DNA of 64,000 nucleotides from an uncultured Lachnospiraceae bacterium. GTDB lineage: Bacteria > Bacillota > Clostridia > Lachnospirales > Lachnospiraceae. Both the position numbers and the translations under genes were made by a program. The notes below the pieces were generated by a model that was not told the DNA's origin, did not search any database, and saw only the letters and a list, made by a program, of their open reading frames with translations. The stretch spans positions 62,001 through 126,000 of the forward strand of contig CAJUFN010000005.1 in assembly GCA_910585545.1 (NCBI GenBank), in the 5' to 3' direction. Positions 49,384-58,418 of the stretch are shown piece after piece. Within the stretch, counting starts at the first letter, position 1. Every line of letters starts with the position of its first letter.

Positions 49384-50955
49384 TTACATAAGCGGTGCGA
49401 CCAAGCGAAGTATCTGCCCGCATGCCTTATTGACAAAATTTCTATGTTTCACTTCTGAAACTGATACTTTATGACATTTTGCAAGCGTATGCTGAAAATC
49501 TCTTTCAATGTCATCTACCACCCTGTTATGATAGATAAACACACCACATTCAAAATGCAGATACAGACTCCGGTAATCCAGATTAATGGTACCAACAGTC
49601 GCCGTATCATCATCAGACACAAATACTTTCGCGTGCACAAATCCCGGAGTATATTCATATATCTGAACTCCTGCTTCAAGCAACTCTTCATAATAAGTTT
49701 TTGCTAGTGCAAACGCATACTTTTTATCCGGAATATGCGGCATGATAATAATCACTTCGATCCCGCTCTTTGCCGTACGCGTAAGTGTGGTAAGCATCTC
49801 ATTATCCAATATCAAATACGGTGTCATAATATGCACATATTTTTTCGCATGATTCAAAATATGGAAATAGACTTCTTCCCCCACATTTTCATTGTCAAAC
49901 GGACTGTCTCCATACGGTATTACATATCCGAATTCCCGTTTAAGCTCCTCACTTTTTTTCACCAGATATTTCCCATAGAATTCCGGCTGCTTTTCGCTGA
50001 CATTCCACATCTGTAAGAATAATATCGTAAGACTTCTAACCGCATCCCCTTTTAACATTACCGCGGTATCCTTCCAATGACCAAACCTTTCTTTACGATT
50101 TATGTATTCATCTCCCAGATTAATTCCGCCAGTAAAACCAACCTTACCGTCAATCACGCATATTTTGCGATGGTCTCTATTGTTCTGCTGTGTAGAGAGC
50201 ACTGGTTTGACTGGATTAAACATCTTACATTTAATTCCTTTTTCCTTTAACTTCTCAGGATAATGATATGGAAGCATGGAAATGCTGCACATACCGTCAT
50301 ACATAAAGCGGACTTCAACGCCTTCAGCCGCCTTGTATTCCAGAATTCCCCTTATTTTATCCCACATATAGCTTTTTTCTACAATAAAATACTCCATGAA
50401 AATGAAATGTTCTGCTTTCTTCAACTCTCTTAACAATACCGGAAATTTATCATCCCCCAAAGGGAAATATTCGATTGCAGTATTCCGATATGTCGGAAAC
50501 CCAAGCTGATTATACAGATAATAGGAAAGATTAGCATTCGCCGGCTTATTTATCCTCAATGCATCTACGATCTGCCTGTCCTGACTTAAATATTCTCTCG
50601 TTTCTACCCTCAGGCTATCTAATCTCGCCTCCATCGCCTTCGTACCAATTTGAAACTTTGCGAAAAGATAAAATATCGTTCCGAAAACAGGGAATACCAA
50701 TATACATAAAATCCACGTTATTTTAAATGCCGGATTCCCCTTTTGATTAATAATATAAATCACAACTCCAGTACTAACCAAAAATAAGACTGCATAAATT
50801 GGTATTACGAAATTTCTCAGATAAGTTACAAGGCCAACCATCATAGCGAATTGGATCAGCACCAAAATCACTACAACTGCCGTACGGCCAAATACAACCT
50901 GAAGTGCTCCTCTTTTTGCTTTTTGCGCAGTATCTACTGCTTTTTGTCTTCTCAT
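49384..50955 (-). CDS. cls: Cardiolipin synthase
   Basis: Joins two phosphatidylglycerol molecules to cardiolipin at the membrane. Two N-terminal membrane helices (about 20-75) precede a phospholipase-D fold with two HKD motifs: DHRKICVIDGKVGFTGG and HAKVFVSDDDTATVGTINLD. 523 residues, near the usual length. It has its own promoter and is followed on the same strand by the xpaC-telA unit. Confidence 0.95.
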   Translation of the reverse strand: MRRQKAVDTAQKAKRGALQVVFGRTAVVVILVLIQFAMMVGLVTYLRNFVIPIYAVLFLVSTGVVIYIINQKGNPAFKITWILCILVFPVFGTIFYLFAKFQIGTKAMEARLDSLRVETREYLSQDRQIVDALRINKPANANLSYYLYNQLGFPTYRNTAIEYFPLGDDKFPVLLRELKKAEHFIFMEYFIVEKSYMWDKIRGILEYKAAEGVEVRFMYDGMCSISMLPYHYPEKLKEKGIKCKMFNPVKPVLSTQQNNRDHRKICVIDGKVGFTGGINLGDEYINRKERFGHWKDTAVMLKGDAVRSLTILFLQMWNVSEKQPEFYGKYLVKKSEELKREFGYVIPYGDSPFDNENVGEEVYFHILNHAKKYVHIMTPYLILDNEMLTTLTRTAKSGIEVIIIMPHIPDKKYAFALAKTYYEELLEAGVQIYEYTPGFVHAKVFVSDDDTATVGTINLDYRSLYLHFECGVFIYHNRVVDDIERDFQHTLAKCHKVSVSEVKHRNFVNKACGQILRLVAPLM

Positions 50956-50980
50956 TTTTTCACATCCTTTATGCTACACA

Positions 50981-51009
50981 AGTTTAGCACAAACTCCTGC
51001 TTTTCTCAA
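50981..51009 (-). promoter_or_regulatory. Promoter of cls
   Basis: TTGAGA (51004-51009) and TAAACT (50981-50986) with a 17-base spacer, plus TGC just before the -10 box (extended form). Confidence 0.65.
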
Positions 51010-51024
51010 GCTATGGAGCATACT

Positions 51025-51063
51025 AAAAAACATCCCTGGCATGTTTTCTTCATGCCAGGGATT
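51025..51063 (-). terminator. Terminator after glnS
   Basis: AATCCCTGGCATG pairs with CATGCCAGGGATG around 7 bases, then six T on the minus strand. Confidence 0.9.
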
Positions 51064-51074
51064 GTTTTAAATCT

Positions 51075-52751
51075 CTATTTCGGTAATTTAAAAGAACTCT
51101 TCAATGATACAATGCGGTTGAATACAAGTGCTTCCGGTTTGGAGTCTTTTGCATCGATACAGTAATATCCGTTACGCACAAACTGATAACTGTCATACGC
51201 TTTCGCATTTTCAAAACTTGGCTCTAAATACGCTTCCTTGATGATCTGAAGTGAATTTGGATTCAGATTCAAAGAGCCATCCTCTTTATTGTATACTCCT
51301 TTTTCCTCGTCTACAATATTCTCATAGAGACGCACTTCTGCTTTTACAGCATATGGCGCCGGAACCCAATGGATTGTTCCTTTCACCTTACGTCCGGTAA
51401 ATCCGCTTCCGCATTTTGTCTCCGGATCATAAGTACAATGAATCTCTGTCACATTTCCATCTTCATCTTTTACAAAGCTTTCGCATTTGACAAAATATGC
51501 ATGCATCAGACGCACTTCGTTACCTGGGAATAAACGGAAGTATTTCTTTGGCGGCTCTTCCATAAAGTCTTCTCTTTCAATATACAGCTCCCTGCAAAAC
51601 GGTACTTTACGAGAACCTAATTCTTCGTTTTCAAGATTGTTTGCCACATCAAGATATTCCACTTGTCCTTCAGGGTAATTATCAATCACGAGCTTAATCG
51701 GATCAAGGACTGCCATCATACGTGGCTTTTTCATCTTTAAGTCCTCACGGATACAGTATTCAAGCATGGCATAATCTACAGAGCTGTTACTCTTGGATAC
51801 GCCGCACAGATCCACAAACATCTTAAGGGACTCTGGTGTGAATCCTCTTCTACGAAGCGCTGCAATCGATACCAATCTTGGATCATCCCATCCGTCTACA
51901 ATGCCATCCTCTACTAATTTCTTAATATAACGCTTTCCGGTAACTACATTCGTAAGATACATTTTGGCAAACTCAATCTGTCTTGGCGGATGATCAAATT
52001 CGCACTCTCTTACTACCCAGTCATAAAGCGGTCTATGGTCTTCAAACTCCAACGTACAGATAGAGTGTGTGATTTTCTCCACTGCATCTTCGATTGGATG
52101 AGCAAAATCATACATCGGATAAATGCACCATTTATCACCTGTATTATGATGACTCATATGAGCCACACGGTAAATAACCGGGTCACGCATATTCATGTTT
52201 GGCGAGGCCATATCTATTTTGGCACGCAGCACATGACTTCCATCCGGAAAATCTCCGTTTTTCATCTTCTCAAACAATTCCAGGTTCTCTTCTATACTTC
52301 TTTCGCGGTATGGACTATTTTTTCCCGGCTCTGTTAAACTTCCTCTGTATTCACGGATCTCGTCTGCGCTCAATTCGCACACGAATGCTTTCCCTTTCTT
52401 AATTAGTTTTACAGCACACTCATACATAATGTCAAAATAATCAGACGCAAAGTAAAGATGTTCTCCCCAGTTTGCTCCAAGCCACTGAATATCTTCTTTA
52501 ATAGACTCTACGAATTCCATCTTTTCTTTCGTAGGATTGGTGTCGTCAAAACGCATATGAAATGTTCCGTTATATTTCTGCGCCAATCCATAATTCAAAA
52601 GAATGGACTTAGCATGTCCGATATGAAGGTAGCCGTTTGGCTCCGGCGGAAATCTCGTGCAGACATTGTCATATACGCCCTCTGCCAGATCTTTATCTAT
52701 CTCCTGTTCAATAAAATTCTTTGATACTATTTCATTCTCCATGGTTGCCAT
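51075..52751 (-). CDS. glnS: Glutaminyl-tRNA synthetase
   Basis: Charges tRNA-Gln directly, so the host need not rely only on the amidotransferase route for Gln-tRNA. Class I signature PPEPNGYLHIGHAKSILLNYG, MRFDDTNPTKE, IYPMYDFAHPIEDA and the KMSKS-equivalent TGKRYIKKLV are present, with the two beta-barrel anticodon domains behind. 558 residues. It lies downstream of tRNA-Thr with a hairpin between them. GGAGG precedes the start. Confidence 0.96.
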   Translation of the reverse strand: MATMENEIVSKNFIEQEIDKDLAEGVYDNVCTRFPPEPNGYLHIGHAKSILLNYGLAQKYNGTFHMRFDDTNPTKEKMEFVESIKEDIQWLGANWGEHLYFASDYFDIMYECAVKLIKKGKAFVCELSADEIREYRGSLTEPGKNSPYRERSIEENLELFEKMKNGDFPDGSHVLRAKIDMASPNMNMRDPVIYRVAHMSHHNTGDKWCIYPMYDFAHPIEDAVEKITHSICTLEFEDHRPLYDWVVRECEFDHPPRQIEFAKMYLTNVVTGKRYIKKLVEDGIVDGWDDPRLVSIAALRRRGFTPESLKMFVDLCGVSKSNSSVDYAMLEYCIREDLKMKKPRMMAVLDPIKLVIDNYPEGQVEYLDVANNLENEELGSRKVPFCRELYIEREDFMEEPPKKYFRLFPGNEVRLMHAYFVKCESFVKDEDGNVTEIHCTYDPETKCGSGFTGRKVKGTIHWVPAPYAVKAEVRLYENIVDEEKGVYNKEDGSLNLNPNSLQIIKEAYLEPSFENAKAYDSYQFVRNGYYCIDAKDSKPEALVFNRIVSLKSSFKLPK

Positions 52752-52784
52752 AAGCTGACCTCCTAATTTATTTTCAAATAAAGT

Positions 52785-52811
52785 AAAAAAGAATTCTGCA
52801 AAGCAGAATTC
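52785..52811 (-). terminator. Hairpin between tRNA-Thr and glnS
   Basis: GAATTCTGC pairs with GCAGAATTC around 3 bases, then six T on the minus strand: a standard intrinsic terminator only about 35 bases from glnS. No glnS promoter was found between the hairpin and the gene. Confidence 0.78.
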
Positions 52812-52869
52812 TCCGCCTGTGGCGAGTTGTTTCCTATGAACTAAAATACCCCCTTATTCGGGAGTAAAA

Positions 52870-52942
52870 AGCTGCCTAGCGGACTTGAACCGCCGACCTC
52901 CGCCTTACCAAGGCGACGCTCTACCTACTGAGCCAAGGCAGC
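52870..52942 (-). tRNA. tRNA-Thr (GGT anticodon)
   Basis: 73 bases with acceptor GCTGCCT/AGGCAGC, discriminator U, anticodon loop TTGGTAA (anticodon GGT) and T-loop TTCAAGT. CCA is not encoded. The U73 discriminator matches the A of the TGGA bulge in the thrS T-box of this window. Confidence 0.95.
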
Positions 52943-52971
52943 ACATCGGCTATATGATTGCCAACGTGTAT

Positions 52972-53001
52972 AATATACAATATTTAACTGCTAGTTGTCA
53001 A
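52972..53001 (-). promoter_or_regulatory. Promoter of tRNA-Thr (and perhaps glnS)
   Basis: TTGACA (52996-53001) and TATATT (52972-52977) with an 18-base spacer on the minus strand. The -35 box overlaps the last codons of sigH. Confidence 0.68.
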
Positions 53002-53617
53002 TTGTTTCTTGCAAAATTTCCTGTACTTTTGCTTTTATTCTCTGTAATGCATTATCTACCGCCTTCGGGCTCTTATCTATAAATCTGGCAATTTTCTGAT
53101 AATCCATTCCCAAAAGATGTAAATACAATACGCGCCCTTCCAGATCGCTTAATCTTTCTTCCAGCCTCGCTTCTATCAATTCCATATATTCCTTATCCAA
53201 AAGCAATGTTTCCGGATTATTTTCTTTTATTGGTTCAATACTCTCGATAAGCGGCGCGCTCTTTTCTTCCTGATTCGTCTCGCCTGCCTCATACAAAGAT
53301 ATATAGGAATTCAAAGGCATATGTTTTTTTCGTTTGGAAGCTTCAATCGCCGAATATATCTGTCTTGATATGCAAAGCCGGGCAAAGCTCTCAAATGAAA
53401 CTCCCTGTTTTATGTCATAGTCTCTTACTGCTTTGAAAAGTCCGATCATCCCCTCCTGGATAAGATCATCATTTTCTCCGCCAATCAAAAACATCGCCTT
53501 CGCCCTCTTGCGGACAAGGTGTTTATATTTCTCCATAATGTAATCGGTAATCTCACTCTCGCCGTTTCTTAAAGCCACAATCAATTGTTCATCTGTCATT
53601 TGATCATATCGTTTCAT
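52991..53617 (-). CDS. sigH: Sigma-H-like RNA polymerase sigma factor
   Basis: 208-residue sigma-70-family protein with region 2 (ENDDLIQEGMIGLFKAVRDYD; FESFARLCISRQIYSAI) and region 4 (LEGRVLYLHLLGMDYQKIARFI; KAVDNALQRIKAKVQE). Length and neighbours (ispF, cysS, mrnC, rlmB) match sigH, which starts sporulation in Bacillota. A stretch of about 35 acidic residues between the two regions varies in the family. GGTGG precedes the start. Confidence 0.9.
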   Translation of the reverse strand: MKRYDQMTDEQLIVALRNGESEITDYIMEKYKHLVRKRAKAMFLIGGENDDLIQEGMIGLFKAVRDYDIKQGVSFESFARLCISRQIYSAIEASKRKKHMPLNSYISLYEAGETNQEEKSAPLIESIEPIKENNPETLLLDKEYMELIEARLEERLSDLEGRVLYLHLLGMDYQKIARFIDKSPKAVDNALQRIKAKVQEILQETIDN

Positions 53618-53647
53618 ATTTCCACCACTTTTTACACTGTTATTCCA

Positions 53648-54409
53648 TTATTTCCTCACCATACGCTGACGCACGATCTCATAGGCAAGTACTCCTGCCG
53701 CTACAGAAGCATTCAAAGAATCTATATCGCCCTTCATCGGAATCGAAGCTGTAAAATCACATTTTTCTTTTACCAGTCTTCCCACTCCTTCGCCTTCATT
53801 ACCGATCACCATCCCAATCGGTCCGGTTAAATTCAAATCATACATCGTCTCTCCACCCATATCTGCACAGACAAACCAAAGTCCTCTTTCTTTTAATTCT
53901 TCCATCGTCTTGACAAGATTCGTTACTTTCGCTACAGGTGTATAATTTAACGCTCCCGCTGAAGTTTTAGCCACGGTAGCCGTAAGCCCTGCTGCCCTTC
54001 TTTTGGGAATGATCACCCCATGTGCCCCTGCAAGATTTGCAGTACGGATAATAGCTCCAAGATTATGTGGATCTTCGATGTTATCAAGCAATATTAAAAA
54101 TGGATCTTCCCCTTTTTCCTTTGCCAGTGCAAGCATATCTTCTATATTTGAATATTCATATGCCGCACCATGCGCAATCACACCTTGATGCTTCTTTGTC
54201 TCGGAAAGCTGGTCCAATCTTTCCTTCGTCACAAAATTCAGGATCGTGTCATGCTTTTTTGCTTCTCTTACGATGGTTCTTATCGGTCCGTCCTGACAGC
54301 CATCCAAAATATAAACCTTATCAATTGGTTTTCCCGACCTAAATGCCTCCAACACCGCATTACGTCCTTCTATCACGATTTTCTCACTATTCACTATGTT
54401 CTGTTCCAT
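53648..54409 (-). CDS. rlmB: 23S rRNA 2'-O-methyltransferase (TrmH/SpoU family, RlmB)
   Basis: SPOUT-class enzyme, 253 residues, with an N-terminal substrate-binding domain (EGRNAVLEAFRSGKPIDKVYI). The knot motifs follow: NLGAIIRTANLAGAHGVIIP, VIGNEGEGVG and DSLNASVAAGVLAYEI. The likely target is guanosine 2251 of 23S rRNA. The ATG at 54409 follows GGAGG and overlaps the 3' end of mrnC. Confidence 0.93.
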   Translation of the reverse strand: MEQNIVNSEKIVIEGRNAVLEAFRSGKPIDKVYILDGCQDGPIRTIVREAKKHDTILNFVTKERLDQLSETKKHQGVIAHGAAYEYSNIEDMLALAKEKGEDPFLILLDNIEDPHNLGAIIRTANLAGAHGVIIPKRRAAGLTATVAKTSAGALNYTPVAKVTNLVKTMEELKERGLWFVCADMGGETMYDLNLTGPIGMVIGNEGEGVGRLVKEKCDFTASIPMKGDIDSLNASVAAGVLAYEIVRQRMVRK

Positions 54410-54854
54410 CTGTTTTTTCCTCCAGACTCTCCAATCCAACTTTTACCAAATCTACAATCCTTTTATATTCCTTTTTCAGATACAAATATCCTATAACAGC
54501 TTCAAACCCTGTCGCTCTTCTGTAATCCGTCACAGACTGATTTTTTGCCGGTGATACCGACTTGGCATTCCTTCCCCGTTTGTATACCGCATGTTCTTCC
54601 TCAGTCAGTACATTTTGCATGGTTCTCATCATCTTAGACTGTGCCGCTGCCTGTACATAAGTGCTTGTCTCCTGATGAAGTTTCTGTACCGGTCGGTTTC
54701 CTTTGCTGACAACCAGACTCTTTATAATCAGATCATATATACAATCTCCTATATACGCCAATGTAAGAGGTGAATAGCTGCCCGCATCCACCTCTTGCAT
54801 ATGAAATACTTCCCGCATATAAGATTCCAGTTCAAATCCTACGCTCTTTTCCAT
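54387..54854 (-). CDS. mrnC: Mini-ribonuclease 3
   Basis: RNase III-type domain without the dsRNA-binding domain, matures 23S rRNA in Bacillota. 155 residues with LTLAYIGDCIYDLII (acidic catalytic site) and RRATGFEAVIGYLYL. It overlaps cysS by 16 bases upstream and rlmB by 23 bases downstream, so the three are translated in series. Confidence 0.93.
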   Translation of the reverse strand: MEKSVGFELESYMREVFHMQEVDAGSYSPLTLAYIGDCIYDLIIKSLVVSKGNRPVQKLHQETSTYVQAAAQSKMMRTMQNVLTEEEHAVYKRGRNAKSVSPAKNQSVTDYRRATGFEAVIGYLYLKKEYKRIVDLVKVGLESLEEKTDGTEHSE

Positions 54855-56245
54855 TTTACTCCTTCTCTTGTATCCTCAAGGATGATTCCCTTCTCCAAAA
54901 GCTCTGCACGAATCTCGTCTGCCCGTGCAAAATCTCTCGCTTTTCTCGCTGCCTGACGTTCTTCAATCAACGCTTCAATATCCTGATCCAGCATCTCTTC
55001 TTCTTTTTCCACAATCAAACCAAGTACATCCGAAAGTTTCACGATCAACGCCTTCAATTCACCAAGATACGCTTTGGAACTTTCTGCTGCTGCATTCGTA
55101 TTGGCAAATTTCACAAGTTCAAATATAGAAGAGATCGCATCTGCAGTATTAAAATCATCATCCATAGCCGCCTCAAACTCTTCGGCAAATCTTCCTGCCT
55201 GTACCAGAGACGCTCTTTCCTCTTCTGACATTTCTTCTTTCAAAGCAACTCCCATAAGATGCTTTAGATTGGCAACTGCTGTCACAATACGCTCCAAACC
55301 ATTCTTAGATGCTTCCATAAGATCCGCGCTAAAATTAAGAGGACTTCTGTAATGTGCGCTCAGCATGAAAAACCTCAATATCTGAAGATCATACTGCTCA
55401 CTGATCTCACGTACCGTACGGAAATTGCCAAGAGATTTTGACATCTTATGATTGTCAATATTCAAAAATGCATTATGCATCCAATATCTCGCAAACTCTT
55501 TCCCATTCGCCGCCTCGCTTTGTGCAATTTCATTTTCATGATGCGGGAATACAAGATCCTCTCCTCCTGCATGGATATCGATCTGTTCGCCAAGATATTT
55601 TTTAGACATCACAGAACATTCAATATGCCATCCCGGACGACCCTCGCACCATGGAGATTCCCATGCCGGCTCTCCTTCTTTTTTAGGCTTCCAGAGCACA
55701 AAATCAAGAGAATCTTCTTTTTCATCCTCTCCTGTCACAAGAAGAGATCGTCCGCCTGACTGCAGGTCATCCAGATTCTTATGTGATAACTTTCCATATT
55801 CTTTAAACATCCTTGTGCGGAAATATACTGTGCCATTTTTTTCATAAGCGACACCTTTGTCTATCAGCAACTGAATCATTTCGATCATTCCGCAAATTTC
55901 TTCTGTCGCCTTTGGATGCGTTGTCGCAGGTTTGACATTCATCCCCGCCATGTCTTTTTTGCATTCTTGAATATATCTTTCTGAGATCTCATTGGCTGAC
56001 ACGCCTTCTTCGATGGCTTTCTTTATTATCTTATCGTCTACATCTGTAAAATTAGAAACAAAATTCACTTCGTAACCCTTATATTCAAAATAACGTCTCA
56101 CGGTATCAAAGACGATCATCGGCCTTGCATTTCCTATATGGATAAAGTTATATACGGTAGGACCGCATACATACATTCTCACTTTTCCTTGTTCTAATGG
56201 AATAAATTCATCTTTTCGTTTCGTTAACGTATTGTACAATTTCAT
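54839..56245 (-). CDS. cysS: Cysteinyl-tRNA synthetase
   Basis: Charges tRNA-Cys. 468 residues with CGPTVYNFIHIGNARP (class I HIGH and a zinc Cys), the zinc region CSVMSKKYLGEQIDIHAGGEDLVFPHHENE and NHKMSKSLGN. The second ATG (56245) is 8 bases from AGGAGG and is preferred over 56251. It belongs to the ispF-GNAT-cysS-mrnC-rlmB-sigH run. Confidence 0.97.
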   Translation of the reverse strand: MKLYNTLTKRKDEFIPLEQGKVRMYVCGPTVYNFIHIGNARPMIVFDTVRRYFEYKGYEVNFVSNFTDVDDKIIKKAIEEGVSANEISERYIQECKKDMAGMNVKPATTHPKATEEICGMIEMIQLLIDKGVAYEKNGTVYFRTRMFKEYGKLSHKNLDDLQSGGRSLLVTGEDEKEDSLDFVLWKPKKEGEPAWESPWCEGRPGWHIECSVMSKKYLGEQIDIHAGGEDLVFPHHENEIAQSEAANGKEFARYWMHNAFLNIDNHKMSKSLGNFRTVREISEQYDLQILRFFMLSAHYRSPLNFSADLMEASKNGLERIVTAVANLKHLMGVALKEEMSEEERASLVQAGRFAEEFEAAMDDDFNTADAISSIFELVKFANTNAAAESSKAYLGELKALIVKLSDVLGLIVEKEEEMLDQDIEALIEERQAARKARDFARADEIRAELLEKGIILEDTREGVKWKRA

Positions 56246-56303
56246 CCTCATTACCTCCTAAAAATAAAAATAGTTTATGTGAAAAAAATATATTTGTCAA
56301 CTG

Positions 56304-57347
56304 TTACACAACTTCATTCAGAAAAATGTGGTTTACTTTCTCGTTTTCTTCAAACAACCTTAACGCATCCGCCACTTTCATTATCCTTTTTCCATCTTCA
56401 GGCTTTGCACATCTTTCCGCATGTACTTTTTTGCTTTTTTCTATTCTGTAGAAACCGTTATTTGCTTCTAATATCGGATCTTCTATATAAAATTCCTGCT
56501 CACAATCCTCTGTGATATCAAACAATTCAAGAAATGCTTCCATATGAACGATACGTGCCATAATGATCGGTCTTTTTTCTTTCGCCCTTTCATCTTCCCA
56601 CGCCAGTACTTTGCACGTCCTGTCCTTTGCTATTCGCTCTGTCATCTCACCAAGATATGCTTCATATCCTTTTTCAAAGACAGGTTCCCTTAACTCACAT
56701 TCACCTTCCCTCGCAAAAAATACACAGCCTCTTATCTTCCCATCATCCCGAAGTATACAGATGCCTCCATTTTGTGCTTTTTGTTCTTCCAACACCATTT
56801 GGTAATAAGAAACATCCCTTTTCGCAAATACGTTATATCGCTCTCTTAGATGATCTTGCACAAACTTTGCAACCTCTTGTGCATCCTTCTCCTGCATTTC
56901 TTCTATTAGAATATGCTCTCCTAACTGCTTTTTGCTTCCCTTTATATATCCTACTTTTTGCTCATATATGAACCTGAAATCAAACGGCGTGTAGATTGCT
57001 TCTGCCGCCGGCATCAAAAAAGTAAACGCAATACGCTCTTCATACATTTCCTTTAAAGCAATCTGAAGCAAGCGTGACATCAATCCCTGGTGCCGGTATT
57101 TTTCCTGTGTTGCGACCGCTACAATATAGTTACTTTTGCATTCTTTCCCATTCACCATGATCGTATATGGGTTTAAATGCAGCATTGCATGTATCCCATC
57201 TTCATCCTCTGCCACATAGATTCTATTTTCTCTTATCTTAACCGAATAATAATAATCAAGAAACTCTTTTGTATCTTCGAAAAATATTTCTTCCCACAAG
57301 ATTCTTGTTTTTTCATGTTCCGATTGCTCTAATTTCCGAATATTCAT
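56304..57347 (-). CDS. Two-domain GNAT acetyltransferase
   Basis: Acetyl-CoA-dependent transferase of unknown substrate. N-terminal GNAT fold with the acetyl-CoA loop VATQEKYRHQGLMSRLLQIAL, then a second GNAT-like half, as in the Eis group. About 347 residues from the ATG at 57347; a GTG at 57353 is also open. It is inserted between ispF and cysS, where gltX/cysE stand in some relatives. Confidence 0.82.
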   Translation of the reverse strand: MNIRKLEQSEHEKTRILWEEIFFEDTKEFLDYYYSVKIRENRIYVAEDEDGIHAMLHLNPYTIMVNGKECKSNYIVAVATQEKYRHQGLMSRLLQIALKEMYEERIAFTFLMPAAEAIYTPFDFRFIYEQKVGYIKGSKKQLGEHILIEEMQEKDAQEVAKFVQDHLRERYNVFAKRDVSYYQMVLEEQKAQNGGICILRDDGKIRGCVFFAREGECELREPVFEKGYEAYLGEMTERIAKDRTCKVLAWEDERAKEKRPIIMARIVHMEAFLELFDITEDCEQEFYIEDPILEANNGFYRIEKSKKVHAERCAKPEDGKRIMKVADALRLFEENEKVNHIFLNEVV

Positions 57348-57371
57348 GCTCACCCCGGCATCCTTTACTAC

Positions 57372-57911
57372 TTATTTTCTGCATCCTTTGCAATGTGCAC
57401 AATCATTTCCTGCCATCACGTCATAGCTTCCTAAGTTAGTCAATTTTTCAATCGCACAGATTGCCTGAGAAGAAATCCCCTCTCCTGTTCCGGTAAATCC
57501 AAGTCCTTCTTCCGTTGTCGCCTTGACATTAACCTGATCCACCTCCAAATTGAGTGCTTTTGCAATATTCTCTTGCATCTGCTCAATATAAGGGCGCATT
57601 TTAGGCTTCTGAGCTATAATCGTCGCATCTATATTCTCTATAATATATAAGTGTTCATCTAACAACTTTCCGACATGTTGTAAAAGTTTGATACTGGAAA
57701 TTCCCTTGTACTTTTGATCTGTATCAGGAAAATGTTTTCCGATATCACCAAGCGCCGCCGCTCCCAACAGTGCATCCATGATCGCATGAAGCAGTACATC
57801 CGCATCGGAATGTCCAAGCAAACCTCTTTCATACGGAATATTCACTCCGCCTAAAATCAACTCTCTTCCCTCTACTAATTTATGGACATCATATCCCATT
57901 CCGACTCTCAT
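57372..57911 (-). CDS. ispF: 2-C-methyl-D-erythritol 2,4-cyclodiphosphate synthase with Cys-rich tail
   Basis: Forms the cyclic diphosphate of the MEP isoprenoid pathway. Metal ligands are in GYDVHKL (Asp8, His10) and the SDADVLLHA/LLGAAALGDIG region, with ATTEEGLGFTG at the end of the core. The start ATG at 57911 follows AAGGAG. Most IspF proteins end near residue 158, but this one has about 20 more, finishing NDCAHCKGCRK. Two extended -10 boxes lie upstream (57939-57944 TATAAT, 57970-57975 TATACT). It leads the operon ending in sigH. Confidence 0.94.
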   Translation of the reverse strand: MRVGMGYDVHKLVEGRELILGGVNIPYERGLLGHSDADVLLHAIMDALLGAAALGDIGKHFPDTDQKYKGISSIKLLQHVGKLLDEHLYIIENIDATIIAQKPKMRPYIEQMQENIAKALNLEVDQVNVKATTEEGLGFTGTGEGISSQAICAIEKLTNLGSYDVMAGNDCAHCKGCRK

Positions 57912-58024
57912 ATTCAAACTCCTTCTATCTTTTTACTAATTATAGCAGTTCTTCAAATCCTTAAGTTTCAGTATACCACAGCCACTCTTGTTTTGCTATT
58001 AATAAAAACAAACTTTCCTATATC

Positions 58025-58054
58025 AAAAAAAGAATCTCATAAACGAGATTCTTT
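58025..58054 (-). terminator. Terminator of the tRNA-Val/tRNA-Met unit
   Basis: AAAGAATCTC pairs with GAGATTCTTT around 6 bases and is followed by T on the minus strand, 6 bases after tRNA-Met. Confidence 0.85.
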
Positions 58055-58059
58055 CGCAA

Positions 58060-58133
58060 TAGCGGGAACTGGATTTGAACCAGCGACACCACGGGTATGA
58101 ACCGTGTGCTCTAGCCAACTGAGCTATCCCGCC
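58060..58133 (-). tRNA. tRNA-Met (CAT anticodon), elongator type
   Basis: 74 bases with acceptor GGCGGGA/TCCCGCT (G-U at the first pair), discriminator A and anticodon arm CACGG-TTCATAC-CCGTG. It lacks the three G-C pairs and the unpaired first base of initiators. An isoleucine tRNA with lysidine cannot be fully excluded but the stem resembles elongator Met. Confidence 0.88.
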
Positions 58134-58173
58134 ACAATTATAAATCCTTAAGTCATCTATTGACTTAAGTAAA

Positions 58174-58246
58174 TGGGACCAATAGGGCTCGAACCTATGA
58201 CCCCCTGCTTGTAAGGCAGGTGCTCTCCCAGCTGAGCTATGATCCC
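58174..58246 (-). tRNA. tRNA-Val (TAC anticodon)
   Basis: 73 bases with acceptor GGGATCA/TGGTCCC, discriminator A, anticodon arm CCTGC-CTTACAA-GCAGG and T-loop TTCGAGC. It leads a two-tRNA unit with tRNA-Met 40 bases downstream. The gap holds a perfect 9-bp inverted repeat (CTTAAGTCA/TGACTTAAG), probably a processing spacer. Confidence 0.95.
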
Positions 58247-58292
58247 ATATATTGTGTCCGAAGAGTTTGTCCTCTCCGTAACCTGCTCCGCT

Positions 58293-58322
58293 ATTATAGC
58301 ATTGTCAGATTACATATGTCAA
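58293..58322 (-). promoter_or_regulatory. Promoter of tRNA-Val/tRNA-Met
   Basis: TTGACA (58317-58322) and TATAAT (58293-58298) with an 18-base spacer and TGC before the -10 box, on the minus strand. Confidence 0.8.
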
Positions 58323-58356
58323 CACTTTTTTTAATTTTTTTCATCTTTTTTTCAAA

Positions 58357-58397
58357 TTTCCCACAGATAGTTATTTACCACTCCTATCTGTGGGAAA
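58357..58397 (-). terminator. Hairpin after gdhA
   Basis: TTTCCCACAGATAG pairs with CTATCTGTGGGAAA (14 bp, loop of 13). No clear T-run follows on the minus strand, so it is a likely but unproven terminator. Confidence 0.55.
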
Positions 58398-58418
58398 CAT
58401 TATTCCTAAGATAGAATC

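Noticed and set aside
58134..58173. Perfect inverted repeat between tRNA-Met and tRNA-Val as a terminator
   Set aside because: No T-run, and it would cut off tRNA-Met, which has no promoter of its own; more likely a processing spacer.
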